Assembly: GCF_000271485.2 (NCBI RefSeq)
Contig: NZ_AKVN02000001.1
Coordinates: 1,492,001 to 1,556,000 of the forward strand
Reading direction: 5' to 3'
DNA length: 64,000 nt
Source: Pelosinus fermentans DSM 17108
GTDB taxonomy: Bacteria > Bacillota > Negativicutes > DSM-13327
The notes under the pieces are model-generated. The model saw only the letters and a list, made by a program, of their open reading frames with translations, was not told where the DNA came from and made no database searches. Below are positions 51,296 to 59,942 of the stretch, in pieces. A program made the translations under genes and the position numbers. How positions within the stretch are numbered: the first letter of the stretch is position 1; every line of letters begins with the position of its first letter.

Positions 51296-53008
51296 GTGGA
51301 GCATTTTACCCTATTACAAGGGATATGGAAGGTTGGTAACCATTATTGGCGATCGAAAGCAAAAAACTATGCGATATTGCTATTGCTGGTTATTATTGGG
51401 CTGAATATTACCAGTGTTTATATTCAGGTGTGGTTGAATCAATGGCGCAATGTGTTTTTCAATACATTACAGAACAGGGATATGGCGGCATTTCTGGATT
51501 CCTTATATCTTTGGGGAGGGTTGATACTGGCGGCTTGGGCGGTAAGTGTCTACCAGAACTATCTTCGTCAGCTGCTGGCGGTGAGTTGGCGCAACTGGCT
51601 GACTGATCGGCTATTGGGGGAATATTTGCAGTCAAAAAAATATTATTGTCTGCAGCTTCAGGATAATGGTATTGATAATCCGGATCAGATGATTTGTGAA
51701 GATGTAAAATTATTCATTGATTCCCTTTTGACGATTTTTTTGTGGTTCTTGTACAATCTTGGAATCCTATGCAGTTTTACATTGATTCTGTGGGAGTTGT
51801 CAGGCAGTTTTTCTTTGTCCTGGGGGGAGTCGAGTATCACAATTCCCGGTGATATGGTTTGGATTGCCGTAGGATATGCTTTGATGGTGAATTGTGTTAT
51901 GGGGAAAATGGGTCATCCCCTGGTACAACTCAATTTTCTGCAGCAGCGTTATGAGGCAGATTTTCGTTTTGCCTTAGTGCGCCTGCGGGAATATGCAGAA
52001 GAGATTGCCTTGTATTCAGGAGAGAAGCGGGAACGCCATTTGCTCAGGAATTATTTTAAAAAAGTGTATGATAATCTTCATAAATCGATAAAACGCCAAA
52101 AAATCTTAGACAGTTTGATTTTTTTCTTGTGCAGGGGTACAGAGCCTCTTCCCTACATTGTAGCGGTTCCGCGCTTTTTTAGCGGAGAGCTGCAACTGGG
52201 AGGACTGATGCAGGTCACGGGAGCTTTTGAAAAGGTACAACGGTCGCTCCTGTTTTTTTCTAGTTGGTATAAGGAGATTACGGAACTAAAAGCCATTGTA
52301 AAACGATTGGCTATTTTGATGGATACCATGGAAGAATTTAAGAGATTGGATCAGAAGCAGGCAATTCGGATTATGGATGCTCCTGACTCGGCTTTTTCAG
52401 TAGAGAACCTGAATCTCAAGCTGCCAAATGGGGAGTTATTGTTGGACAACTTCGCCATGAGGCTGCAGCCTGGTGAATCGTTGCTGATTACCGGATCATC
52501 TGGCTGCGGCAAAAGTACATTGATCAAGGCAATTGCTGGGATTTGGCCTTTTGGCGAGGGGCATATTCACATTCCCCAGAATCAGCAGTGTTTGTTTTTA
52601 CCCCAGTCGCCCTATTTACCTGTCGGGACCTTACGGGAAGCGCTGCTTTATCCACGCTCCAGTCAGGAATATTCAGAGGAAGCGATTCAGGGGATTTTGA
52701 AGAAATGTTGTTTGGAGCATTTACTGGAACGCTTGGATGATCAGGAGAACTGGTCCCATGTTCTTTCCCTGGGCGAGCAGCAGCGCATTGCCTTTGCCCG
52801 GGCCATTTTACAGCGGCCGCAGTGGCTGTTTCTGGATGAGGCTACTTCTGGATTGGATGAAGCTACGGAGAAAAAGCTATATAGTCTGATCCGCAGCGAG
52901 TTAAAGGGCACGGGAGTAATGAGCGTTGGTCATCGTAAGGACTTAATTGTCTATCATCAGAAAATCCTGACCATTAAAGGAAAAGGATGCTGGGATTTAG
53001 TGGCCTAA
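51296..53008 (+). CDS. SbmA/BacA-YddA-type ABC transporter (fused permease-ATPase)
   Basis: A 570-residue half-transporter of the SbmA_BacA/ABCD-like family. An N-terminal membrane domain (about 1-330, six helices; VWLNQWRNVFFNTLQNRD is typical) precedes the ATPase with Walker A GSSGCGKST near 405, signature LSLGEQQRIAFARA and Walker B WLFLDEATSGLD. Relatives move peptides, cobalamin or siderophores. The Fur-type promoter indicates an iron role. It starts with GTG; the ribosome site AAGGGTGAG is somewhat distant. Flanked by siderophore receptor 4. Confidence 0.88.
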   Translation: MEHFTLLQGIWKVGNHYWRSKAKNYAILLLLVIIGLNITSVYIQVWLNQWRNVFFNTLQNRDMAAFLDSLYLWGGLILAAWAVSVYQNYLRQLLAVSWRNWLTDRLLGEYLQSKKYYCLQLQDNGIDNPDQMICEDVKLFIDSLLTIFLWFLYNLGILCSFTLILWELSGSFSLSWGESSITIPGDMVWIAVGYALMVNCVMGKMGHPLVQLNFLQQRYEADFRFALVRLREYAEEIALYSGEKRERHLLRNYFKKVYDNLHKSIKRQKILDSLIFFLCRGTEPLPYIVAVPRFFSGELQLGGLMQVTGAFEKVQRSLLFFSSWYKEITELKAIVKRLAILMDTMEEFKRLDQKQAIRIMDAPDSAFSVENLNLKLPNGELLLDNFAMRLQPGESLLITGSSGCGKSTLIKAIAGIWPFGEGHIHIPQNQQCLFLPQSPYLPVGTLREALLYPRSSQEYSEEAIQGILKKCCLEHLLERLDDQENWSHVLSLGEQQRIAFARAILQRPQWLFLDEATSGLDEATEKKLYSLIRSELKGTGVMSVGHRKDLIVYHQKILTIKGKGCWDLVA

Positions 53009-53055
53009 TAGAGCTGCGTAAAGGAGGACACTCTGACGTAAAATTAGTGTTAAAA

Positions 53056-53087
53056 TAAGGACCACCCATTAGACAGGTGGTCCTCAT
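53056..53087. terminator. Bidirectional terminator
   Basis: AGGACCACC pairs with GGTGGTCCT over a 9-base loop with T-rich flanks, between the convergent transporter and receptor 4. Confidence 0.85.
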
Positions 53088-53109
53088 TTTATGTAGCTAT
53101 ATTTTCAGA

Positions 53110-55260
53110 CTACCAACGGTGGGTTGCGGTCAGTAATACTGTCCGTTCTTCACCTGCGTATCCATAGGATGCCTCGTACTTCTTATCAAATAAGTTTCGG
53201 ACATTGAGGGCGTAATGCCAATCAGCCAAGTCATAGCGGATTAAGGCATCGGCTACCACCACGTCGCCGAGTTTAACTGTATTCGCAGCATTGTACCGGG
53301 AACCAATATACCGTACTCCTGCGCCGTAGCTCAGACCTTTAGAAATCGTGTTTGGTGTGGCAGTATCTAGCCACAGGGCAACATTATGCCGTGAAACACT
53401 CTGGGGTCGAAGACCAATTTCCGTAGGGGCGCTGCTCTTAGTCGTTTTGGCATCCAGCAATGTATAGGAAGCTGTAAGATTCAAGCCTTTAAAGACAGGC
53501 ATGTTGGCTTCCAATTCCAGGCCTTTGGAGGTGATTTCGCCTACTTGTACGTTAAACCACTCGCTGGAAGTGTTCAGTGGGTCAGAGGTCAACACATTTT
53601 GTTTGCGTAGGTCGAAAATGGAGGCTGTAAAACGTGCATTCATTTTCTCTGGTTCATATTGAATGCCTAGTTCATATTGTTTGCCTGTTGTTGGGTCGAA
53701 ATTTTTACCATGGCGATCTTGACCTTCCACTGGCTCAAATGATTCAGAGTAGCTGATATACGGTGACAGCCCACGACCAGCGTGATATACCATTCCCACG
53801 CGCCCCGTAAAAGCATCAGCCGTCTGACGTGTCCTTACGCCAGTCTGAGGGTTAACGGCGTCACGATCATAATGATCGTGGCGCCCGCCGAGCATCGCTG
53901 TCCATTTATCGCCAAACTTAATCTGGTCCTGGGCATAAAGGCCGGTTTGTTTAACGGTAGCCTTATAGATCAACGAAGTTTCTGGCTTAGTCAAAGATTG
54001 ACCATACTTCAAGTTGTCAAGGTCGATATCCGCGGTACTGCCACCTTCGCCGTAACGTCTTTCTAAATCACCCTTCCGATAGTCAATTCCCACAATAGAT
54101 TGATGGTTTAAAACGCCGCTCTTCCATTTAGCCTCACCATAGGTATCGAAGGTATAGGAATCTGCGGTTTCATCGTAAATATACAATGGACTCAGTGCCA
54201 TGGTGTGTCCATCGGGCTGTAGATTCGCTGAGTTCATATTATAGACCATTCCCACATGACCATAGCGAAAATTTTGATGAAGAGACCAGACATCATTCAC
54301 CTTGTGATCTAGGAGATAGCCGTAATAGTATTGCTCCCGGTCATAACCAGTCCAGCCTGGTATGCCTAAAAAATATTTTTTAGAAACCCCATAAAGATTA
54401 TCACCAGGATGATAAATACTATTTCCAGTATTTCCATCGTGTTGATCTTTAAGGTAATGAGCCTGGAAGGTCACGTTGGTGTTCTTGCTGATTTTCCAGG
54501 CAAGAGAGGGGGCGATGAAGGTACGTTTGGTACTACTATAGTCATCTGATAAATCCTGGTCACGAGCCAGCGCAGTCAAACGGAAGGTTAGGTTTTCCTG
54601 TCCATCTACCTGCCCTCCAAGATCAAGGGCGGCACTGCGAAAGTGGTCGCTGCCACCCTGTAGTTGTATTTCCCGCAATGGTTCGGCTGTTGGTCGTTTG
54701 CTTACCCAGTTAAACATACCACCAGGCGAACCGCCGCCGTAGAGGGTAGAAGCAGGGCCACGCAGAATTTCTAGGCGGTCCATGCCGTAAGGCTCAAAAT
54801 CCCATATTGCGAAATCGTTGCCAAACAAACTCAAGCCGTCCACCCGAGTACCCTCATAACCGACACTAAATCCTCGCACATAGCTCCAGTTCCAGCGTGA
54901 ATCGTTACCATACGGTTGGGCAGTGATACCAGCACTATATTCCAGAGCCTGTGCTAGGTTAATAACACCACGGGCGCTTAGCTGATCCCGTGTTACTACA
55001 CTGATGGACTGCGGTATATCGTGGAGCGCTGCATCGGTCTTGGTACCGATTGTGCTGCGTTTGGCCACGTTATCTTTGTCTGCCGTTACTTCAACGCCTT
55101 CCAATGTAAATTCAGATTGAGGCGCAGCGGTATCGGCGACAGTACTTTGAGGTTCAATGGCCTCTTCGGCGGAGGCAGCATTAGGCCACTGCCAGAGTAG
55201 GCTGCTGCCTAGCAAGGCATATAGCAGTTTTTTTCTGGCATGAGATGTTGTTTTTTCCAT
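53110..55260 (-). CDS. TonB-dependent siderophore receptor 4
   Basis: A 716-residue receptor with signal peptide (ends NAASA) and TonB-box region [14 protein letters not shown]. The plug has TDAALHDIPQSISVVTRDQL and RLEILRGPASTLYGGGSPGG. The barrel ends TATHRW. Same family as receptors 1-3. The ATG at 55260 has AAGGAG seven bases upstream; the frame reaching 55281 adds MNQGVDT. Divergent from AraC regulator 4. Siderophore unknown. Confidence 0.92.
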   Translation of the reverse strand: MEKTTSHARKKLLYALLGSSLLWQWPNAASAEEAIEPQSTVADTAAPQSEFTLEGVEVTADKDNVAKRSTIGTKTDAALHDIPQSISVVTRDQLSARGVINLAQALEYSAGITAQPYGNDSRWNWSYVRGFSVGYEGTRVDGLSLFGNDFAIWDFEPYGMDRLEILRGPASTLYGGGSPGGMFNWVSKRPTAEPLREIQLQGGSDHFRSAALDLGGQVDGQENLTFRLTALARDQDLSDDYSSTKRTFIAPSLAWKISKNTNVTFQAHYLKDQHDGNTGNSIYHPGDNLYGVSKKYFLGIPGWTGYDREQYYYGYLLDHKVNDVWSLHQNFRYGHVGMVYNMNSANLQPDGHTMALSPLYIYDETADSYTFDTYGEAKWKSGVLNHQSIVGIDYRKGDLERRYGEGGSTADIDLDNLKYGQSLTKPETSLIYKATVKQTGLYAQDQIKFGDKWTAMLGGRHDHYDRDAVNPQTGVRTRQTADAFTGRVGMVYHAGRGLSPYISYSESFEPVEGQDRHGKNFDPTTGKQYELGIQYEPEKMNARFTASIFDLRKQNVLTSDPLNTSSEWFNVQVGEITSKGLELEANMPVFKGLNLTASYTLLDAKTTKSSAPTEIGLRPQSVSRHNVALWLDTATPNTISKGLSYGAGVRYIGSRYNAANTVKLGDVVVADALIRYDLADWHYALNVRNLFDKKYEASYGYAGEERTVLLTATHRW

Positions 55261-55320
55261 AGTATCGACTCCTTGGTTCATCAGGGTGATTTTGCTGCTG
55301 GCCTAACAGCAAAAATCATA

Positions 55321-55341
55321 TGATAAAAATAATCAATATCA
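55321..55341 (-). promoter_or_regulatory. Fur-type operator, receptor 4 leader
   Basis: TGATATTGATTATTTTTATCA (minus strand) lies about 80 bases downstream of the start predicted from the promoter at 55417. Confidence 0.6.
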
Positions 55342-55416
55342 ATAAAATTGCTTATTACATTCACTAGTGACAGCTAGCCCTACTAGGATTAACAAGTAAA
55401 GGACTAACCTGGATCT

Positions 55417-55446
55417 ATTATAGCAAGGCTTTTTTTATAGAGTCAA
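55417..55446 (-). promoter_or_regulatory. Promoter of siderophore receptor 4
   Basis: TTGACT, 18 bases, TATAAT preceded by TTGC. The leader contains GGTTAGTCC and GGGCTAGC words like those of the other receptor leaders. The rest of the gap up to 55693 holds the AraC 4 upstream region with a GAGAATAATTATCATG palindrome near 55503. Confidence 0.7.
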
Positions 55447-55693
55447 TTGAAGGAGGAGTCGATTTCTTGGGGTGTAAAGAATCAAACAGCAGCTTATGAT
55501 GTGAGAATAATTATCATGTAATAGGATGCTGATTGAGATAGTTTTGCGATTTTGAACCGTATCCTGGTGGTATTTGGCAGTATGAAATTATGATACAGGT
55601 TACTTTTTTCTACGGATTCCATGTTATGATAAAGAAACAGATTGCGTGAATTTAACTCTAATGTCTCGCGAATTATTGGAAAGGAAGATCGCC

Positions 55694-56677
55694 GTGGGAA
55701 CGAATGAATATTTGACGGGCAGTGCAGAACTGGCCGCCCAGTTAGGCTGCACCCAAATTGATCAGAATAATGTTGTTGAATATCAGTTACCGCCAGAACA
55801 TGGTGACAGCTGGCTCATGGAAGCACATCCTGCTGCCGGATTATTTGTTACTAACGCCTACGTTACTTTGCTGAAGCCCGTTGTCAGGGAATATGATATC
55901 AGGCAGAATGGGCGGTGGTTATGCTCGTTGACTGGCGGCGCTATTACGATTCTAGAGCCTGGAAAGAAAGCACGGCGGCTGCAGCCCGGTATTCATTTAG
56001 TGCAGACAGGAAGGCAGCCATTTAAAATGATATTCGGCGCTGATGCACTAATTGGGTTTACCAGCATTTGGCTGTTCGATCACTATATTCATATTCATTT
56101 GCAAGATAAACCAGTAGAGCCGTCTTACAATTTCACTGATTATGGTGCTTGGCAATTTGCCCAGTATAATACTCCGGACATTCTGCTGATATTTGAGCAG
56201 CTAAGGTATGCAATAAGAATTGCCGGTGTACCGTTAATGTACTACGAGAATAAAATCGGCGAATTGCTGGCATTGATTATACGTAATGTCCGTTATGAAT
56301 GGTTTTGGAAAAGGCAGCTGCAAGAGGAACGGCGCCGTTATGTCACGTATCAAAACAAGAAATATATGTTTCTGGTCAAGGAGGAACTGGATAAAAACAT
56401 TTTAAATCCGCCCTCAATTAAGCAGCTTACAGCCGTTGCCGGCATGGGGACAACCAAACTGCGTCAATGTTTTAAGAAAATCTTTGGAGTTACCATGGAT
56501 GAGTATCTGCGTCAGGAGAAGATGAAAGAAGCCATGCGGCTGTTGTCAAACGATGACCTGAACATTAAAAATATTGCGGCGGCAGTAGGCTATAAAAACA
56601 GCAGTCAATTGATCACCAACTTCAAAAAAGTACATGGCTTTACGCCTAATGAGTTTCGGAAGTTGTTCGGTTTGTAG
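55694..56677 (+). CDS. AraC-family regulator 4
   Basis: A 327-residue PchR-like regulator: GTNEYLTGSAELAAQLGC, WLMEAHPAAGLF, LQPGIHLVQTGRQPF, and the C-terminal HTH with IKQLTAVAGMGTTKLRQCF and IKNIAAAVGYKNSSQLITNF. The GTG at 55694 follows AAGGAAG and aligns with the start of the other three regulators; the longer frame from 55646 is unsupported. Expected activator of receptor 4. Confidence 0.88.
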   Translation: MGTNEYLTGSAELAAQLGCTQIDQNNVVEYQLPPEHGDSWLMEAHPAAGLFVTNAYVTLLKPVVREYDIRQNGRWLCSLTGGAITILEPGKKARRLQPGIHLVQTGRQPFKMIFGADALIGFTSIWLFDHYIHIHLQDKPVEPSYNFTDYGAWQFAQYNTPDILLIFEQLRYAIRIAGVPLMYYENKIGELLALIIRNVRYEWFWKRQLQEERRRYVTYQNKKYMFLVKEELDKNILNPPSIKQLTAVAGMGTTKLRQCFKKIFGVTMDEYLRQEKMKEAMRLLSNDDLNIKNIAAAVGYKNSSQLITNFKKVHGFTPNEFRKLFGL

Positions 56678-56810
56678 GCTGAAAGTGGATTATGAAAAGT
56701 TCTAATTGGAAAGTATTTTTGTAGTGGCAATATGAGAAATCAGTTATAATAAGAACCATAGAATAAAGCTTTTGAAGCTGAATAAGTGTAGTGATTGGAG
56801 AGTGGCACAT

Positions 56811-57047
56811 TTGGCTAATAAAAATTTGAAAAAAATTGTTTTACAGGTTGTAGACAACCAACTCAGAGAGAATAATCCACCAATAACGAAGATTACATTT
56901 GAAAGACTGCAACAATCCGGATATACAACGCAGCAAGCAAAAGAAAAAATTAGTGCTGTCTTGCTAGAAGAGATGTACGATGTGCTGAAGACTAAACAGC
57001 CATATAATGAAGAACGATACAGTAATAAATTATTGAAGTTGAAATAG
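56811..57047 (+). CDS. Small conserved-looking protein, unknown
   Basis: About 78 residues, basic and helical (ANKNLKKIVLQVVDNQLREN; later EEMYDVLKTKQPYNEERY). Short proteins with such an ending occur in Firmicutes, but I do not recognise a named family. A TTG start at 56811 with GGAGAG upstream gives the natural beginning; GTG 56802 and TTG 56772 are alternatives. Placed between AraC 4 and the toxin-antitoxin genes. Confidence 0.55.
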   Translation: MANKNLKKIVLQVVDNQLRENNPPITKITFERLQQSGYTTQQAKEKISAVLLEEMYDVLKTKQPYNEERYSNKLLKLK

Positions 57048-57173
57048 TATACTGCCGTGAGAGAAAAATTATGGATATTAGAGAAAGCCACAGGAGAAAG
57101 ATTACGGGAATTAATAAGGCAAGGTAACAATTAGACATCTGTAAAAGCAACAAGTAATGAATGTAGATTAGTC

Positions 57174-57218
57174 AATAAATAAAACGATTTTAATCTTATT
57201 AAAATCATTTTATTTATT
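57174..57218. terminator. Long AT-rich hairpin, bidirectional terminator
   Basis: AATAAATAAAACGATTTTAAT pairs almost perfectly with ATTAAAATCATTTTATTTATT. Confidence 0.75.
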
Positions 57219-57302
57219 GATTGTAGAAAAGTGTTGTGATATATTATTACTAGGATTATAAATTAATGTAGTAGACTTAGACGAAAGGTAGAGTGAGCAG
57301 TT

Positions 57303-57620
57303 ATGAAAACGATAATTCGTCCTTTAACTGATCTTAGTAAAAATATGACGGTTATAGATGATTATGCTGTAAAGAAAAACCTTCCCGTTTATATAACGAA
57401 GGGGGGATCTAGCTATCTAGTTGTCTTGAGTCATGATCATTATGAGAAAATGCAAGAGGAAATTGCTTTCTTGAAGCGCCTTGCAACTGCGGAAGCTGAA
57501 AGCCGTCGTGGTGAGCTGATAGATGTTGACGATCTAGGAAAAGACCTTGATAACATCATATTGGAGGAGTTTCGCCATGACGACAGAGAGAAATCAGTTC
57601 CCAGGGAACTTGAAAGTTAA
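57303..57620 (+). CDS. Type II antitoxin, Phd/YefM family
   Basis: A 105-residue antitoxin. The N-terminal Phd/YefM DNA-binding fold shows IIRPLTDLSKNMTVIDDYAV and VYITKGGSSYLVVLSHDHYE. An acidic C-terminal tail would neutralise the toxin. The same architecture is seen in the antitoxin at 59459. It overlaps the toxin reading frame by 44 bases and normally autorepresses the operon. Confidence 0.88.
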   Translation: MKTIIRPLTDLSKNMTVIDDYAVKKNLPVYITKGGSSYLVVLSHDHYEKMQEEIAFLKRLATAEAESRRGELIDVDDLGKDLDNIILEEFRHDDREKSVPRELES

Positions 57621-57919
57621 GTTTACTCCAACGGGCTGCACAGGAAGTGAGGGACATAATTCGCCACATGGCGAAGGAAAGTCCCAAAGCAGCACAGCAT
57701 GTGCGGGAAGCTCTTATAAGTAAAACAAAAGAAGTGCTCACAGCTAACCCTTTTCTCGGCAGGCTGTTGTCTGAATATCCTGAATACGAGAAAAAGGGTG
57801 TTAGACGTTATTTACCTTTGGCGCACTATTCTATATTATATTTTGTGACAAATGATACAGTGGAGATATGGCATGTTTGGGATAATCGTCGTAACTGGAC
57901 AACTTTATTTGATGATTAA
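57577..57919 (+). pseudogene. RelE/ParE-family toxin with a frameshift
   Basis: ATG 57577 has a perfect GGAGGAG seven bases upstream and begins a frame reading NLKVKFTPT, the normal first strand of ParE/RelE toxins. The next expected segment, RAAQEVRDIIRHMAKESPKA, is in a different frame from about 57633 onward. It continues to 57919 with YLPLAHYSILYFV and WHVWDNRRNW. One extra base near CCAACGG (57628-57635) explains it. The downstream open part alone (GTG 57647, 90 residues) lacks the first strand. Either a disabled toxin or a sequencing error. Confidence 0.75.
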
Positions 57920-58008
57920 TGAATACTTTAAAATAGACATTGCAAATTATTGACTAGGAAGATAATAAGAACGTCCCTTGCTGTCTAGTAGCTATTTTTG
58001 TAAAGAAT

Positions 58009-58051
58009 AAGGCTGCTCGGAACGGTTTTGATAATTGTTCCGGGCAGTCTT
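58009..58051 (+). terminator. Hairpin after the toxin gene
   Basis: AAGGCTGCTCGGAAC pairs with GTTCCGGGCAGTCTT over a 13-base loop. The U tract is weak, so function as a terminator is uncertain. Confidence 0.55.
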
Positions 58052-58110
58052 AGTTAAATCTTATGGTGGAGTTCGCTGTAAATCAAGAGGTAAGGGGTGG
58101 CTTATAAAGC

Positions 58111-58128
58111 GAGAATGATAACCATTAC
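58111..58128 (+). promoter_or_regulatory. Fur-like site before the barrel protein gene
   Basis: GAGAATGATAACCATTAC resembles a Fur box and lies about 80 bases before the gene at 58205. No confident -35/-10 pair was found. Confidence 0.4.
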
Positions 58129-58204
58129 TTGGAAGAAATTCGGCAATCATTCCAGATACATACAGGGCTTGTTAGCATAGTTTCAGTTAAAAGGAAGGAT
58201 GCAG

Positions 58205-59071
58205 ATGAGAAAGATAATATCGATTTTGATGCTTTTATCCATATTGCTGCAGCCCATTAGCTCTGCGGAGGAGGTTAGCGTAGAAGATGGATTAACCAGG
58301 GTGGGAAATTCGTATATTATTCAGGGGATTCAAGAGTTTAAACGAAATGATCTTCCTACCTGGCTGCAGCTTACGGATATTGGGTTCCGTTTTCAAACAG
58401 ACGGCGCACCAATCTATTCAATCGAAACCATTCAGCCAATTGGGGTTCCCTCCGATCAGATTACCAATTTCACGCAGTTCAGATTGGGCAATGATTTAAG
58501 TGCAGGTACAGTGGCTAATTTTGTCCTTGGACGGCGTATCCTTTCGGCTGATAAGACGTCAATGTATACTGTGAATACTTTTTATGATCATGGATTCAAA
58601 TATGGACATGGCCGGGTTGGAGGAGGTCTTGAATATGCTAACGGACGTAACAAATACCAGGCCAATATGTATTATACTGTTTCCGGTGAAAAAATGGTTG
58701 ATCCTTCCAATGCAATTTACGAGCGTGCTTTGAGTGGGTATGATTATTCCGTTGGAACTACGTTTGCATATGCACCATGGGCACAAGTGTACATAAAAGG
58801 GTATTCGTGGGATTATAATAATTCCATTGATGATGTTGATTTTAAGATCTATACACAATTGCAAGTCACTCCGAGGCTGAATATTGAATTCGGCTATTTG
58901 GATGATAACGGCGGGGAGCATTATGGAAAGATATTGTATTCCCTTGGACACAAAGGACCGGCAATGATCGAAAAAGGCAAAAAGATCTTCAGAAGTGAGG
59001 ATGGAAAGACCATTTTTGCAACAACATCCCTAGAGAAAGTCCAACGTAAAAATGATATTTATGTAGAATGA
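58205..59071 (+). CDS. Outer-membrane barrel protein resembling an inverse-autotransporter beta domain
   Basis: A 288-residue protein with signal peptide (ends QPISSA). The region FYDHGFKYGHGRVGGGLEYA and following KYQANMYYT, LSGYDYSVGTTF and YIKGYSWDY matches the pattern of inverse autotransporter (intimin/invasin) barrels. It has no passenger or Ig-like domains, so it would be a stand-alone barrel. The ATG at 58205 follows AAGGAAGG; ATG 58199 abuts that site. Function unknown. It lies between two toxin-antitoxin pairs. Confidence 0.65.
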   Translation: MRKIISILMLLSILLQPISSAEEVSVEDGLTRVGNSYIIQGIQEFKRNDLPTWLQLTDIGFRFQTDGAPIYSIETIQPIGVPSDQITNFTQFRLGNDLSAGTVANFVLGRRILSADKTSMYTVNTFYDHGFKYGHGRVGGGLEYANGRNKYQANMYYTVSGEKMVDPSNAIYERALSGYDYSVGTTFAYAPWAQVYIKGYSWDYNNSIDDVDFKIYTQLQVTPRLNIEFGYLDDNGGEHYGKILYSLGHKGPAMIEKGKKIFRSEDGKTIFATTSLEKVQRKNDIYVE

Positions 59072-59097
59072 TTCATAAAGAATTCGTGACAGGAAGA

Positions 59098-59138
59098 AAG
59101 CCATTTCTCTATATGCTAAGAGAAACGGCTTTTTTTTG
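59098..59138 (+). terminator. Terminator after the barrel gene
   Basis: AAAGCCATTTCTCT pairs with AGAGAAACGGCTTT and runs into TTTTTT. Confidence 0.88.
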
Positions 59139-59145
59139 ATTTATC

Positions 59146-59490
59146 TTACTTTAGTAATTTTATTGGTGTATTCAACCATAAATTCTGTCGGGTATCTACG
59201 ACATATACAATATGAATATTTTCCCGTTCAACTAGGTACAAAATCGCATGATGCTTATATACCGGAGCCTTATGATATCCTATTTCTGCGAAAGTAGGTA
59301 AATTGTCTGGGATACCATACATATATGGATTTTGACCGATAATCTGTAGTTTTTCATAAACTGCATCCCTAAATTCTTTGGCGGCCGGAGGATAGTTCAT
59401 GGCATCCACATAAAAGTCTACGATTTCCTTAATATTTGCTACGGCATTAGGAGTTATATTAACCTGATACTTGCTGTCCTGACTGTTCAT
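59146..59490 (-). CDS. Type II toxin, RelE/ParE family
   Basis: A 114-residue toxin with the RelE/ParE fold: YQVNITPNAVANIKEIVDFY at the N-terminus, then YHKAPVYKHHAILYLV and IHIVYVVDTRQNLW. It probably blocks translation or gyrase, but the class cannot be told. Starts inside the antitoxin 3' end (32-base overlap) with AAAGGAG before the ATG. Intact, unlike the related toxin at 57577. Confidence 0.88.
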   Translation of the reverse strand: MNSQDSKYQVNITPNAVANIKEIVDFYVDAMNYPPAAKEFRDAVYEKLQIIGQNPYMYGIPDNLPTFAEIGYHKAPVYKHHAILYLVERENIHIVYVVDTRQNLWLNTPIKLLK

Positions 59491-59764
59491 GTATACGCTC
59501 CTTTAGGTACTGGTCAATGTCAGTCATCGCTGTATCCAATGGCAGAGATTTGCCTTGTCGGATTTCAGCCTCGGAGCGTAGCAAATTTTCATACATGCTG
59601 ATTTTTGCTGATAGTTTTTCGTAATGGCTGCTGCTCATGATAACCATGTGATTTGATCCATTTTTAGTAAGATGGACAGGCGTATCTTGGTCAATCGCAA
59701 AGGCTTCTACATCTGCCATTCTTTTCGACAATTCACTAATGGGACGGATAATCGTTTTAATCAT
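59459..59764 (-). CDS. Type II antitoxin, Phd/YefM family
   Basis: A 101-residue antitoxin, paralogous to the one at 57303: IIRPISELSKRMADVEAFAI and VHLTKNGSNHMVIMSSSHYE are the shared DNA-binding fold. The tail is acidic (TAMTDIDQYLKERIHE). First gene of the pair, with AAGGTGG before its ATG, and the likely repressor of the operon. Confidence 0.9.
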   Translation of the reverse strand: MIKTIIRPISELSKRMADVEAFAIDQDTPVHLTKNGSNHMVIMSSSHYEKLSAKISMYENLLRSEAEIRQGKSLPLDTAMTDIDQYLKERIHEQSGQQVSG

Positions 59765-59886
59765 GCTTCCACCTTCTTTACTGATTTTTCTTTATTATAC
59801 CCTGAATTTCGGAAAATATAAAGAAAATCTTCCGAAACAAGAACGTTTATATCTTAATAGAAAAATACGTAGGCAGCACAAAAGCC

Positions 59887-59920
59887 ATCACTGCATCTCT
59901 GGCAAAGAGATGCTGGTGAT
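59887..59920 (-). terminator. Hairpin downstream of the MsbA-like transporter
   Basis: ATCAC..GCATCTCT pairs with AGAGATGC.GTGAT. On the minus strand it is followed by GGCTTTTG, a weak tail. Confidence 0.5.
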
Positions 59921-59942
59921 TGGCGTTTGTGAATCGTAATGC

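Noticed and set aside
59739-59939. Plus-strand ORF of 66 codons
   Set aside because: Starts antisense within the antitoxin gene, has no ribosome site and ends in the hairpin at 59887.
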